A stretch of DNA of 63,309 bases from Pseudomonas sp. (GCF_017744435.1 NZ_JAGIBG010000031.1:3040-66348), one strand, 5' to 3'; positions 15,398 to 24,191 are shown, counted from the stretch's first letter. The notes: a model not told the origin generated them from the sequence alone. Numbers and translations: made by a program.

Positions 15398-16051
15398 TCA
15401 GGTCCAGCTCAGGATCGGCCAGCCATTGATCTGGGCATGCTCGCGCAACACCGCATCCGGGTTCACCACATGCGGATGATCCACCTTCAACAACAGCGGC
15501 AGGTCATTGCGCGAATCGGAATAGAAACTCGCGCCTTCCAGATTCTCCTGTTCCTGATCCAGCCATTCCAGCAAACGGGTGATCTTGCCCTCGCGGTAGG
15601 TCAGCACCCCATGGGTCTTGCCGGTATACACCCCGTTCACCGCTTCCAGCTCGATCGCCAGGTACTCATCCACCCCCAGCCGGGCTGCAATCGGCCCGAC
15701 CAGGTGCGTGCCTGAGGCAGAAATGATCAGGATCCGGTCACCGCGCTGGCGATGCTCGGCAATGCAGCGGCAGGCGTCGCCGTAGATGATCGGCTCGATC
15801 ACCTCCTCGACCCACGGTTCCACCAGATGCTCGACTTCCTCCAGCGTGCGCCCGGCAATCGGCTCCAGGCTGAAGGCCATGTAATCCTCCATCTGCAGGT
15901 GGCCCTTGCCGTAAGCTTCCATCAGTTCATGGTCGCGGCGCAGGAACTCCTTGCCATCGACCCAGCCCAGCCGGGCCATCTGTTCACTCCACAGCGACGC
16001 GCAGTCGCCGTGGATCAGGGTTTCGTCCAGATCGAAAATTGCCAGTGCCAT
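15398..16051 (-). CDS. HAD-IB phosphatase (SerB-like) at the end of the ABC operon
   Basis: This 217-residue cytoplasmic phosphatase has HAD motif I FDLDETLIHGD (5-15; nucleophile Asp6), motif II ISASGTH, a Lys in GKIT, and motif IV FYSDSRNDLPLL. The helical cap between motif I and II matches the phosphoserine-phosphatase-like subclass IB. It starts 14 bp after the ABC ATPase stop and so is the last gene of the transport operon. A role in releasing phosphate from an imported or pre-hydrolysed phosphoester is plausible from context, but the substrate is not readable from sequence. Confidence 0.87.
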   Translation of the reverse strand: MALAIFDLDETLIHGDCASLWSEQMARLGWVDGKEFLRRDHELMEAYGKGHLQMEDYMAFSLEPIAGRTLEEVEHLVEPWVEEVIEPIIYGDACRCIAEHRQRGDRILIISASGTHLVGPIAARLGVDEYLAIELEAVNGVYTGKTHGVLTYREGKITRLLEWLDQEQENLEGASFYSDSRNDLPLLLKVDHPHVVNPDAVLREHAQINGWPILSWT

Positions 16052-16065
16052 CTTGTTGATTCTCC

Positions 16066-17055
16066 TTAGGCCACTTCGCGCAGCGCCGTGGGGTCGATCG
16101 ACAGGGAAACCCGCTGGCCGTCGGCATGCAGGTCCTCGGGCGAACGGTTGAGCACGTCGACCACCAACTCCACCTCGCGCACTTTTACGCGGTAGCGGAT
16201 GACGTTGCCGAGCAGGCTGTGACTGCGTACCTCGGCGTCCAGTTCACCGTTGACGCCCAGGGTGATCGACTCCGGGCGGATTGCCAGGCGGCCGGCCACC
16301 GGGCGTTGCAGCAGGCGGCTGGCGCTGTCGGCGTCGAGCAGGTTGTAGTTGCCGATGAAGCCGGCGGCGAACAGGTCCACCGGTGCGGTGTAGAGGGTTT
16401 CGGCATCGCCGCTCTGGACGATGCGCCCCTGGTTCATCAGGAAGATGCGGTCGGACATCGTCAGCGCCTCCTCCTGGTCATGGGTGACGAAAATGGTGGT
16501 CAGCCCCAGCTCGCGCTGGATCGCGCGGATCTGCTCACGCAGGTGCTTGCGAATGCGCGCATCCAGCGCCGACAGCGGCTCGTCGAGCAGCAGCAGGCGG
16601 GGGCGGGTGACCAGCGAACGGGCCAGGGCCACGCGCTGGCACTGGCCGCCGGACAGCTGATGCGGGTAGCGCCCGGCGAAGTTGCCCAGCTCCACCAGGT
16701 CCAATGCCTCACGCACACGCTGCTGGCTTTCTTCGGCCTTGACCTTCTGCATGCGCAGGCCGAAGGCAACGTTCTGCTCCACGGTCATGTTGGGGAACAG
16801 CGCATAGCTCTGGAACACCATGCCGATGCCGCGCTTTTGCGGGCTTACCGGCACGATGTCGTGGCCGTCGAGGAGAATCTTGCCACCGTCCACCGGGGTC
16901 AGGCCGGCGATGCAGCGCAGCAGGGTGGACTTGCCGCAGCCGGAGGGGCCGAGCAGGGTGACGAACTCGCCGCGTTCGATCTGGCAGTCGATGTGCTCGA
17001 ACACCGGGCTGCCGGCGTAGCTTTTTTGCAGGTTCTGTACGCTGACGAAGCTCAT
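16066..17055 (-). CDS. ABC transporter ATPase (organophosphorus/polyamine/iron type)
   Basis: This 329-residue importer ATPase has Walker A GPSGCGKST (about 37-45), Q-loop FQSYALFPNM, signature LSGGQCQRVALA, Walker B LLLLDEPLSALD and the H-loop TIFVTHDQEEA, followed by a TOBE-like regulatory domain. The signature has a Cys (GGQCQR) where most have QQR. It belongs to the CysA/PotA/FbpC group that powers two-permease importers. It lies 1 bp from the upstream permease. Given the binding protein and two phosphohydrolases in the operon, a phosphonate or phosphoester substrate is favoured. Confidence 0.9.
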   Translation of the reverse strand: MSFVSVQNLQKSYAGSPVFEHIDCQIERGEFVTLLGPSGCGKSTLLRCIAGLTPVDGGKILLDGHDIVPVSPQKRGIGMVFQSYALFPNMTVEQNVAFGLRMQKVKAEESQQRVREALDLVELGNFAGRYPHQLSGGQCQRVALARSLVTRPRLLLLDEPLSALDARIRKHLREQIRAIQRELGLTTIFVTHDQEEALTMSDRIFLMNQGRIVQSGDAETLYTAPVDLFAAGFIGNYNLLDADSASRLLQRPVAGRLAIRPESITLGVNGELDAEVRSHSLLGNVIRYRVKVREVELVVDVLNRSPEDLHADGQRVSLSIDPTALREVA

Positions 17056-17056
17056 G

Positions 17057-17851
17057 TCAGGTTTTGTCCTTGTTCAGGCGGTTGGCGACCCAGGTCAGCA
17101 CCAGCACGAAGGCGAAATACGAGATCACCAGCGCGCTGTTGAAGTGGCCACTGCTGTTGCGCATGTTGTTCAGGTAAACCTGCAGGGTCTCGTAGCGGGT
17201 GCCGACCAGCAGGTTGGCGAACACGAACTCACCGAACAGGAACGAGAACGACAGCAGCAACGCCACCATCAGGCCCTTGCGCAGGTTCGGCAATACCACC
17301 AGCAGGGCGGCCTGCCAGGTGCTGGCGCCGAGCAGTTGGGCAGCGTCCATCAGGTCGCGCAGGTTGATCGCCTGCAGGTTGTTGGTGATCGCCCGGTACA
17401 TGAACGGCAAGGCGATGGTGAAGTAGCAGCCGATCAGGATCCACGGCGTGCCGACCATCGCCATCGGGCCGCTGCCATAGAGCTGCAGCAGGCCCACCGA
17501 CGACACCACCGGCGGTACCGCGAACGGCAGCAGGATGAGGATGTTCATCAGGGCGTCGAGTTTCGGGAAGTGGTAGTGCACCACGAACAGCAGCGGCAGG
17601 ATCAGCACCACCGACAGCAGCAGTGCGCCCACGCACACCAGCAGCGACTGGCCGAACGCGGCCAGAAAGCGCGGCTCGCTCCACAGCGCGACGTACCACT
17701 TGAGCGTCAGGCCGCTGGGCAGCAGGCTTGCCGACCAGCTGGTGGCCAGCGAGTAGAGCAGAGTGCCGGCCAGCGGAAGCAGCAGGATCAGGAAGAGCAG
17801 GTACACCACCAGCCGATGGTAGAGCCCGGCGGAGGTTTTTTCAGCGCGCAT
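17057..17851 (-). CDS. ABC transporter permease 2
   Basis: This 264-residue inner-membrane permease has about six transmembrane helices. The first is YLLFLILLLPLAGTLLYSLA. The EAA-type coupling motif lies at DAAQLLGASTWQAALLVVLP (about 165-184). It should form a heterodimer with permease 1. Its start overlaps the permease 1 stop by 11 bases. Confidence 0.9.
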   Translation of the reverse strand: MRAEKTSAGLYHRLVVYLLFLILLLPLAGTLLYSLATSWSASLLPSGLTLKWYVALWSEPRFLAAFGQSLLVCVGALLLSVVLILPLLFVVHYHFPKLDALMNILILLPFAVPPVVSSVGLLQLYGSGPMAMVGTPWILIGCYFTIALPFMYRAITNNLQAINLRDLMDAAQLLGASTWQAALLVVLPNLRKGLMVALLLSFSFLFGEFVFANLLVGTRYETLQVYLNNMRNSSGHFNSALVISYFAFVLVLTWVANRLNKDKT

Positions 17852-18680
17852 GGTAGCTCCTCTTGAGCAGCCATTGATGAACCATCGTGACCAGTGTCAT
17901 CAGCCCCACCAGCACCATCGCCAGGGCGCTGGCCAGGTTCGGGTCGAGGCTGATGTCGCCGGCCACCAGGCCGGCGATGCGGATCGGCAGCACGTTGAAG
18001 TTGCCGGTGGTCAGGGCATACACGGTGGCGTAGGCGCCGAGGGCGTTGGCCAGCAGGATGACGAAGGTGCCGAGCAGCGCCGGGGTCAGCACCGGCAGGC
18101 CGATGTGCCGCCAGAACTGCCAGTGGCTGGCGCCGAGCAGCGCGGCCGACTCGCGCCAGTCTTCGCGCAGGGCGTCGAAGGCGGGGTAGAGCAGCAGCAC
18201 GCCGAGCGGGATCTGGAAGTAGGTGTACACCAGGATCAGGCCGCTCTTGGAGTAGATGCTGAAGTCCTCCAGCAGGCCGATCTGTTTCAGCAGCAGGGTC
18301 AGCGCACCGTTGAAGCCGAGCAGGATGATGAAGGCGAAGGCCAGCGGCACCCCGGCAAAGTTGCTGGTCATGTTGGCGAAGGCGCTGACGAAGTCGCGCA
18401 GCTTCGAGTCGACCTGGCGTAGCGAATAGGCGCCAAGGGTGGCGATGACGATGCCGAACAGGCTCGACCAGAAGCTGATCTCCAGGCTGCGTTGCAGCGC
18501 CTGCAGGTAGAACTTCGAGGCGAACACCTTGCTGAAGTTTTCCACGCCCCAGCCGGCTTCCGATTGCAGGCTGTTGATCGCCACCCAGGCCAGCGGGGCG
18601 ATCTGGAAAATCACGAAGAACACGGCGAACGGTAGCAGGCAGAGCAACGCCAGGTAGCGGCCACGGTTGCCGGCCTTCAC
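17841..18680 (-). CDS. ABC transporter permease 1
   Basis: This 279-residue inner-membrane permease has about six helices beginning YLALLCLLPFAVFFVIFQIA. Its EAA-type loop is RESAALLGASHWQFWRHIGL. I chose the GTG at 18680, which overlaps the upstream stop as GTGA and has GGGAG 8 bases before it; an in-frame GTG at 18698 would add six residues. Confidence 0.88.
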   Translation of the reverse strand: MKAGNRGRYLALLCLLPFAVFFVIFQIAPLAWVAINSLQSEAGWGVENFSKVFASKFYLQALQRSLEISFWSSLFGIVIATLGAYSLRQVDSKLRDFVSAFANMTSNFAGVPLAFAFIILLGFNGALTLLLKQIGLLEDFSIYSKSGLILVYTYFQIPLGVLLLYPAFDALREDWRESAALLGASHWQFWRHIGLPVLTPALLGTFVILLANALGAYATVYALTTGNFNVLPIRIAGLVAGDISLDPNLASALAMVLVGLMTLVTMVHQWLLKRSYHAR

Positions 18681-19483
18681 TTGAGTAGCTCCCGGCACAC
18701 GGTCTTGTCATGCGCGGCGCCGAGCAGCTCGCAGATGGTCCCGCACAGTTCGGTCTGCAGCGGTTTGGCGGCCGGGTCGAGGCTGAAGGCGTCGCCGAAC
18801 ACGAACAGCGGCACTTCACGTTCCTCGGCCAGCAGGCCGTTGTGCGAGCGGTCGTTGTTCATGCCGTGGTCGGCGGTGACCAGTACCTGGTAACCCTCTT
18901 CGAGCCAGCCTGGCAGGTAGTCGGACAGCAGGATGTCGGCGCTGCGCGCGGCATTGCGGTACTGGCTGCTGTCCAGGCCATGGCGGTGACCGATATCGTC
19001 GATGCTCATCGGGTGCACCAGGAGGAAATTCGGCGCATGGCGGCGACGCAGGTACTCGCCGTCGGCCAGCAAGTGCGAGTCGGGATAGCGGTCGTCCCAG
19101 TAGAACAGGCCGTGCTGGATCGGCAGCTTCGGCGCGTGCGTGTGGCGGTCGCGCTGTGGGTCGAAGGGCGAGCGGTTGTACAGCTCGCTCATCCAGTGAT
19201 AGGCCGCCGCCGCAGTGCCCAGGTTGGCTTCGCGGGCGTAGTGGAACACGCTGCGCTGGTTGGACAGGCGGTTGACGTTGTTGTGCACGATGCCGCTGTC
19301 GATCGGTGCCACGCCGGTGAGGATGCACTCGTACAGCGGCCGTGACAGCGACGGCAGTTCGCATTCCATGCGGTACAGCGCGGCGCGGTCGGCCTCGACA
19401 TAGGCATGGAGGTGGCCCATGGCGTGGTGGGCGACCTGGTAGTTGAGGCCGTCGAGCAGGACCAGGATGACGTTGTGTTGCAT
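18677..19483 (-). CDS. alkaline-phosphatase-superfamily hydrolase (NPP/PhnA-like)
   Basis: This 268-residue enzyme belongs to the alkaline phosphatase superfamily, in the nucleotide pyrophosphatase/phosphonoacetate hydrolase branch. Metal ligands appear as LVLLDGLN (near the N-terminus), SIDDIGHRHG and VTADHGMNND. The likely nucleophile is a Ser in LPSLSRPLY, before CILTGVAPIDSGIVHNN, which resembles the TG..P..HGI..N stretch of PhnA. There is no signal peptide, so it acts in the cytoplasm on what the transporter delivers. The frame stays open upstream into a REP, but MQHNVILVLLDGLN is the natural start. It overlaps permease 1 by 4 bases. Whether it cuts a phosphodiester, phosphomonoester or C-P bond is open. 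Confidence 0.85.
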   Translation of the reverse strand: MQHNVILVLLDGLNYQVAHHAMGHLHAYVEADRAALYRMECELPSLSRPLYECILTGVAPIDSGIVHNNVNRLSNQRSVFHYAREANLGTAAAAYHWMSELYNRSPFDPQRDRHTHAPKLPIQHGLFYWDDRYPDSHLLADGEYLRRRHAPNFLLVHPMSIDDIGHRHGLDSSQYRNAARSADILLSDYLPGWLEEGYQVLVTADHGMNNDRSHNGLLAEEREVPLFVFGDAFSLDPAAKPLQTELCGTICELLGAAHDKTVCRELLK

Positions 19484-19507
19484 GATTGCTCCAGTCTTGA
19501 ACCGCAT

Positions 19508-19604
19508 TGGCTTCTTCGCGGGCAAGCCCGCTCCCACAAGGGCTGCGCGAACCGTGAGGTGTGCGCCGTACCTGTGGGAGCGGGCGTGCCCGCGAAAGGG
19601 CCGG
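19508..19604. repeat. REP pair (inward) inside the ABC operon
   Basis: Inverted REP pair (GCGGGCAAGCCCGC / GCGGGCGTGCCCGC) between the hydrolase and the binding-protein gene, where it could attenuate downstream expression or stabilise the binding-protein mRNA 3' end, as REPs do in malE–malF of E. coli. Confidence 0.94.
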
Positions 19605-19629
19605 ATCAGGCACTACAAAAGCTAGCCCC

Positions 19630-20694
19630 TTACTCCATCTCGATGATCACTTGCTCCTGCCACTTCTGCGGCAGTGCCTTGGAGGTGGCTTCCCAGGCCG
19701 CGGCATCCTTGATCGGCTGCGCTGCCTTGTACTGCTCGTTCGGCAGCAGCTTGGCCTGCACATCCTCCGGCAGCTTCAGGTGCTCGGCACGGATCGGCCG
19801 CGCATGCCCCTTGGCCAGGTTGATCTGCCCGGCGTCGCTGAAAATGTACTCACGCGCAAACTTCGCCGCGTTCGGGTGCTTGGCGTACTTGTTGATGATG
19901 GTGGTATAGCCGGAGATCACCGTACCGTCCGACGGGATCAGCACTTCGAAGCGCTTGGGGTCGATCTGCTCGCGGTAGCTCAGGCCGTTGAAGTCCCACA
20001 CCACACCGACCTCGACCTCGCCTTTCTCGATGGTCTGGATGGTCGGGTTGGCCAGCGACAGGCGCTTCTGCTGGGCCAGCTTGGTGAACAGCTGCATGCC
20101 AGGCTCGATGTTCTTCTCGTCACCTTTGTAGGCGATGGCCGCAGCCAGCACGCCGTTGGCAGCCTGGGCGGCGGTACTGACGTCACCGATGGCGACCTTG
20201 TACTTGCCTTTTTCCAGGTCGTGCCAGCTGGTCGGGCGATCGCCTTCCTTGACCAGGTCCTTGTTGATGATGAAGGCGATGGTGCCGGTATAGGCCAGCG
20301 CCCAGTGGCCGTCCTTGTCCTTGGCCCATTCAGGTACCTGGTCCCAGGTGCTTGGCTTGTACGGCTGGGTCACGCCCTTGCTGGCGGCGATCGGGCCGAA
20401 GGCGGCACCGACGTCGCCGATGTCGGCGCTGGCGTTGTCCTTCTCGGCTTCGAACTTGGCGATTTCCTGGGCCGAGCTCATGTCGGTGTCGCTGTGCTTG
20501 AGGCCGTACTTGCTGGCCAGGTCTTCCCAGGTGCCTTTCCAGTTGGCCCAGGCATCGGGCATGCCTACGCTGTTGACGGTGCCTTCCTTGCGGGCGGCGT
20601 CTTCCAGGGCCTTGAGGTCGGGGCCGGCGGCCATCGCCGAGGTGCACAGGGTAATGGCCGAGCCGAGCAGTGACGCCATGAACAACTTTTTCAT
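19630..20694 (-). CDS. periplasmic substrate-binding protein of the ABC importer
   Basis: This 354-residue protein is the first gene of the operon. A Sec signal (MKKLFMASLLGSAITLCTSA, cleavage after AMA) has no lipobox, so it is a free periplasmic protein. The mature part is an iron/polyamine/2-aminoethylphosphonate-type binding protein (ADIGDVGAAFGPIA, VGVVWDFNGLSYRE, FAREYIFSDAGQINLA). The ribosome site AAGGAG is 6 bases before the ATG. A Pho-box-like sequence lies about 110 bp upstream. Ligand unknown; an organophosphorus compound is inferred from the neighbours. Confidence 0.9.
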   Translation of the reverse strand: MKKLFMASLLGSAITLCTSAMAAGPDLKALEDAARKEGTVNSVGMPDAWANWKGTWEDLASKYGLKHSDTDMSSAQEIAKFEAEKDNASADIGDVGAAFGPIAASKGVTQPYKPSTWDQVPEWAKDKDGHWALAYTGTIAFIINKDLVKEGDRPTSWHDLEKGKYKVAIGDVSTAAQAANGVLAAAIAYKGDEKNIEPGMQLFTKLAQQKRLSLANPTIQTIEKGEVEVGVVWDFNGLSYREQIDPKRFEVLIPSDGTVISGYTTIINKYAKHPNAAKFAREYIFSDAGQINLAKGHARPIRAEHLKLPEDVQAKLLPNEQYKAAQPIKDAAAWEATSKALPQKWQEQVIIEME

Positions 20695-20751
20695 CCGAAG
20701 CTCCTTGGGTGGGTGCCTTTAGCGATCGTTGTTATGAGTGAAGCTGTTTTT

Positions 20752-20774
20752 GCTGACCGTTGGTCTAGGTCAGC
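20752..20774. promoter_or_regulatory. inverted repeat, candidate GntR operator
   Basis: GCTGACC (20752-20758) and GGTCAGC (20768-20774) are perfect arms around GTTGGTCTA. The site falls just after the predicted transcription start of the binding-protein operon, a good position for a repressor roadblock. The core TTGGTCTAGGTCA resembles PhnF-like operators. Confidence 0.5.
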
Positions 20775-20786
20775 AAAGCTTGAGCC

Positions 20787-20820
20787 AAGGTAGGCCGCTT
20801 GCGTGACAGTTTGATGTAAG
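20787..20820 (-). promoter_or_regulatory. Pho box and -10 of the organophosphorus operon
   Basis: Read on the minus strand, CTTACAT-CAAA-CTGTCAC (20820-20803) matches the PhoB direct repeat CTGTCAT-N4-CTGTCAT at 5 of 7 and 6 of 7 bases. Ten bases later comes TACCTT (20792-20787), in the position of the -10 in PhoB-activated promoters, which lack a -35. The remaining DNA from 20821 to 20982 shows no gene. Confidence 0.58.
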
Positions 20821-20982
20821 GCAGAACCTGCGCAGGCCTTGAAGCTACAGCGTAGACCACGCAAGAGCCCAGGTTTTGCTGGCTTGGCGCGTTTCTGGCA
20901 GTGCTTGGCCAAGGCCTTTGTCACAGGATGTTCATCAGCCCTGCCTAGGCTTGCTCTATTCTCCAAAGGCCCCGTCTTGGGG

Positions 20983-20996
20983 CTGGACTAGTCCAG
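20983..20996. promoter_or_regulatory. 14-bp palindrome before the GntR gene
   Basis: CTGGACTAGTCCAG is a perfect palindrome 15 bp before the start of the GntR gene. It resembles the TGGTNTAGACCA-type operators of HutC/PhnF-family regulators and is a candidate autoregulatory site. Confidence 0.55.
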
Positions 20997-21011
20997 ATAG
21001 GTAACCTTTTG

Positions 21012-21725
21012 ATGCAGTCGACGCCACCGCGCGCGGTAACAGCCATCTGCCATGCCCTGCAGGAGCAGATCGAGCACGGCTTGCTGGCGCCGGGCGGCAA
21101 ATTGCCGGCCGAACGCAAGCTCAGCGAAGTGTTCGCCACCACGCGCATCACCTTGCGCGAAGCGTTGGTGCAGCTGGAAGCCCAAGGGCTGATCTACCGC
21201 GAAGAACGGCGCGGCTGGTTTGTCGCACCGCAGCGCCTGACCTACGACCTGATCGAGCGTAGCCACTTTCATGCGATGGTGCGGGACCAGGGGCGGGAGG
21301 CCAGCACCGAGCTGCTTTCGGCGCGCCTGCAGCCGGCCTCGGCGGCCATTTGCGCACGGCTGCAACTGCCGGCGCTATCCAGCGTGGTGCGGATCTGCCG
21401 ATTGCGGCGCATCGATGGGCGGGCGGTGCTGTATGCCGAGCACTACCTGAACCCGAAGTATTTTCCTGGCATCCTCGACCAGGACCTGGCGCAGTCGCTG
21501 ACCGAGATCTACGGGCGGGTGTATGGCATCCAGTACGGGCAGGTGTGCTTCGAGATTCTGCCGACTGCCTTGCCAGTCGACGCGGCGGGCGCGCTGAAGG
21601 TATCGGCCGGCAGCCCGGGCCTGCATATCACCCGGGTCAACAGCGACCAGCATGGGCATCTGATCGACTGTGACCTGGAATATTGGCGGCACGATGCCAT
21701 CCGCATCCGCGCCCAGGCGGGCTGA
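21012..21725 (+). CDS. GntR/HutC-family regulator (UTRA domain)
   Basis: This 237-residue regulator is divergent from the binding-protein operon. Residues about 1-72 form a winged HTH (LPAERKLSEVFATTRITLRE); residues about 90-235 form a UTRA ligand-binding domain (RICRLRRIDGRAVLYAEHYL, HLIDCDLEYWRHDAIRI). UTRA regulators such as PhnF and PhnR bind a metabolite related to the transported compound. I use the ATG at 21012; a TTG at 21009 is also in frame. It probably represses the operon through the dyads at 20752 and 20983. Confidence 0.88.
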   Translation: MQSTPPRAVTAICHALQEQIEHGLLAPGGKLPAERKLSEVFATTRITLREALVQLEAQGLIYREERRGWFVAPQRLTYDLIERSHFHAMVRDQGREASTELLSARLQPASAAICARLQLPALSSVVRICRLRRIDGRAVLYAEHYLNPKYFPGILDQDLAQSLTEIYGRVYGIQYGQVCFEILPTALPVDAAGALKVSAGSPGLHITRVNSDQHGHLIDCDLEYWRHDAIRIRAQAG

Positions 21726-21731
21726 GGTGTT

Positions 21732-21828
21732 GGATTCTTCGCGGGCTTGCCCGCTCCCACAGGTAACGCGCAGGTTTCAATACCCGTGATCACCCTGTGG
21801 GAGCGGGCGAGCCCGCGAAAGGGCCTTA
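21732..21828. repeat. REP pair (inward)
   Basis: Inverted GCGGGCTTGCCCGC / GCGGGCGAGCCCGC pair between the convergent GntR and MscS genes, 6 bp after one stop and touching the other; probably the shared terminator. Confidence 0.93.
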
Positions 21829-23979
21829 GCTGGAAGAACCGGATTGCGCCATTTGGCCACCTCCGGCAGTCACCACCTGCACCGACAGGCGCGGCGTGGC
21901 CAGGTCCAGCCCGGCTTCATCAAGCTGGCGCTTCAAGGCCAGGTTGAACGCCCGCGACACTTCCCACTGCTTGATGGGTGCGGTCTTGAACCGTGCCCGC
22001 AGGATCGCCGAGCCTGACTCGAAACTCTCCACCCCCTGCAGCTCCAGCGGTGACCAGATGTTGCGGCGCATCAGCGGGTCATTGCGCAGCTTTTGCCCCA
22101 CTTCGCGGATCAGCGTGATCGCCTGGTCGATGTTCATGCTGTGCGGGATGGCCACGCGGAAGATCGCGTAGCCAAACTCGCGTGAGTAGTTCTTGATGCT
22201 CTTGATCTCGCTGAACGGGATGGTGTGCACGATGCCGTCGATGTCACGCAGGCGCACGGTACGAATGGTCAGGCCTTCGACCGTGCCCAGGTGGCCACCG
22301 ACATCGACGTAGTCGTCGATTGCCAGCGAGTCTTCGATGATGATGAACAAGCCGGTGATCAGGTCGGCCACCAGCGACTGTGCGCCAAAACCGATGGCCA
22401 GGCCGATCACACCGGCACCGGCCAGCAGCGGCGTGACGTTCATGCCCATGTTGGCCAGGGCGACGATCACCGCAATGATGAAGATCACCACGAACAGCAC
22501 ATTGCGGATCAGCGGCATCATGGTCTGCGCGCGGGCGTTGGCCAGGCCCCGGCGCGACCGCACCAGGGCATGGTGCACCGCCGTGTCGGCGAGAATCCAC
22601 ACCAGCCAGGCGACGATCAGCGTGCCGGCAAGGCCCAGCAGGCGCACGCTCACGTCATGGCCGTCGCCCTGGGCGAAGCCGATCATCGACAGGCCCCACA
22701 CGCGTAACCCCAGCTCGATGAACACCAGCCAGATGAACAGGTGTACCAGCAGGTAGCCGAAGTTGCGCAGGCGCTCGGCGTACACCGCCTGGCGCTTGTT
22801 GGCGCGTTTGGGGTTGGCGGCATGGCGGCGCACCAGGCCGTTGAGCACCATGCACACCACCACCAGCACGGTGCACATCAGCGATTGGCGCAGGGCGGTG
22901 CTGGTGTCGCCGGCGGAAATGAAGGTGGCGAACAGCGAGACCGCCACCAGGATCAGCGCCGGCACGAACCAGAAGCTGCCAAGGATCTCGATGGTATCGC
23001 TGAGGGTGCGCCGGGTCAGGCGCCGGGCCAGCGGCTGGTTGCGGATCAGGTGGGCGATCGGCCGGCGGAAACGCAGGATGAACAGGCCGGACGACAGCGC
23101 CGCGATGACGTTGGCCAGTGTCGCCAGGGCATGGGCCAGGTGGGTACCCAGGGCGACCAGCATGCGCGGGTCGCTCATGGCCTCGCCAAAGGCGGCGAAG
23201 CTGCCGATCAGCCACAGCGGGCGGAAGGCCTGGTGGCGCAGGATGTGCAGGGCGCGGTGGCGATGGGGGCCGTCGAGCAGCGAGAAGGCGATCACGCAGA
23301 TGGCCGAGAAGCAGGTACCGACCACCAGTGCATAGGCCAGCACCATGGCCAGCGATTTGCCCAGCGACGGGGGCAGGGCGAAGCTCAGGTACACGGTGAA
23401 GATCAGTGCAACCAGCCACGGCCCCAGCTTGCGCAGGGCAAAGCGCACCAGGTCCCAGGTACGGGGGTGTTGCGGCAGTTCCTCGGTCAGGCCGAAACGC
23501 ACCCGCACGCGGTGACCGACCCAGTTGAAGGCATAGGCCAGCAGGCTCCACACCGCAATGACCGCAGCAAAGCCGAACAGGATGGCCGGCCACTGATGCA
23601 CCGGCACGATCAGCTCGGTGAGCTCGGCCTGGGCCTGTTCGATTTCCTGCGACCAGCGGTAGAACGGGCTGGAGTCACCGCTGAATTGCTTTTCGAGGTC
23701 GTTGAGGGCACCGCCGATAAGGCCCAGGACCCCCTGTTCGACGGTGGGTTGCGATTGCTTGGTGGCGTCGCGCAGCTTCTTCAGGTCGGCCAGTAGCTTG
23801 GCGCGTTGCTGGTCGTTTTCGAGGTTCTTGATCACCTCGTCCAGCGATTTGCCCAGTGGTTCGGTGGCTTCGGGCTGGGCGGGGGTGCTGGAGCCCAGCA
23901 GGCTGGGCAAGCCCGCCGCCTGGAGCGGGGACATGAAGAGGAACAGCAGCAGGGCTAGGCAACGCAGGAAGGCTGGCAC
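21826..23979 (-). CDS. MscS-family mechanosensitive channel (YbiO-like)
   Basis: This 717-residue inner-membrane channel protects against osmotic downshift. A signal peptide (cleaved near LQAAG) precedes a periplasmic helical region (about 25-125). Roughly ten membrane segments follow, ending with the pore helix LAGAGVIGLAIGFGAQSLVA and then the MscS beta and C-terminal domains (IDDYVDVGGHLGTVEGLTIR). The length and layout fit the YbiO group, not the 286-residue MscS. Translation starts at GTG 23979, with GAGGT about 10 bases upstream. Confidence 0.92.
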   Translation of the reverse strand: MPAFLRCLALLLFLFMSPLQAAGLPSLLGSSTPAQPEATEPLGKSLDEVIKNLENDQQRAKLLADLKKLRDATKQSQPTVEQGVLGLIGGALNDLEKQFSGDSSPFYRWSQEIEQAQAELTELIVPVHQWPAILFGFAAVIAVWSLLAYAFNWVGHRVRVRFGLTEELPQHPRTWDLVRFALRKLGPWLVALIFTVYLSFALPPSLGKSLAMVLAYALVVGTCFSAICVIAFSLLDGPHRHRALHILRHQAFRPLWLIGSFAAFGEAMSDPRMLVALGTHLAHALATLANVIAALSSGLFILRFRRPIAHLIRNQPLARRLTRRTLSDTIEILGSFWFVPALILVAVSLFATFISAGDTSTALRQSLMCTVLVVVCMVLNGLVRRHAANPKRANKRQAVYAERLRNFGYLLVHLFIWLVFIELGLRVWGLSMIGFAQGDGHDVSVRLLGLAGTLIVAWLVWILADTAVHHALVRSRRGLANARAQTMMPLIRNVLFVVIFIIAVIVALANMGMNVTPLLAGAGVIGLAIGFGAQSLVADLITGLFIIIEDSLAIDDYVDVGGHLGTVEGLTIRTVRLRDIDGIVHTIPFSEIKSIKNYSREFGYAIFRVAIPHSMNIDQAITLIREVGQKLRNDPLMRRNIWSPLELQGVESFESGSAILRARFKTAPIKQWEVSRAFNLALKRQLDEAGLDLATPRLSVQVVTAGGGQMAQSGSSS

Positions 23980-24023
23980 CGGGAAATCTACCTCAGGTCA
24001 AACGATTGACCGAGTGTAGAGGT

Positions 24024-24191
24024 TTATGTCGGCAGTTTCTCCAGGATCGTCCAGCAGGTGAGGCCAAAGATGCCCAGCGTGCCGATCCACATCATCAGCA
24101 CGCCGATATTGCGCTCGCGCATACTGAAACCGATGGTCAGCAACATCAGGAACAGGAATACCGGCACGAACAGTGAGAGGAAGGGAGACAT
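24024..24191 (-). CDS. small membrane protein
   Basis: This 55-residue protein has two predicted membrane helices: LFVPVFLFLMLLTIGFSM and GVLMMWIGTLGIFGLTCW, with a positive RERN loop between. A good ribosome site precedes the ATG at 24191 (AGAAGGACCGCTGTCC). It lies 44 bp upstream of the MscS gene on the same strand and may be cotranscribed. Function unknown. Confidence 0.6.
   Translation of the reverse strand: MSPFLSLFVPVFLFLMLLTIGFSMRERNIGVLMMWIGTLGIFGLTCWTILEKLPT

Noticed and set aside
20695..21011. Small RNA gene in the divergent GntR region
   Set aside because: I found dyads and a Pho-box-like sequence but no promoter-plus-terminator pair that would define an RNA gene.
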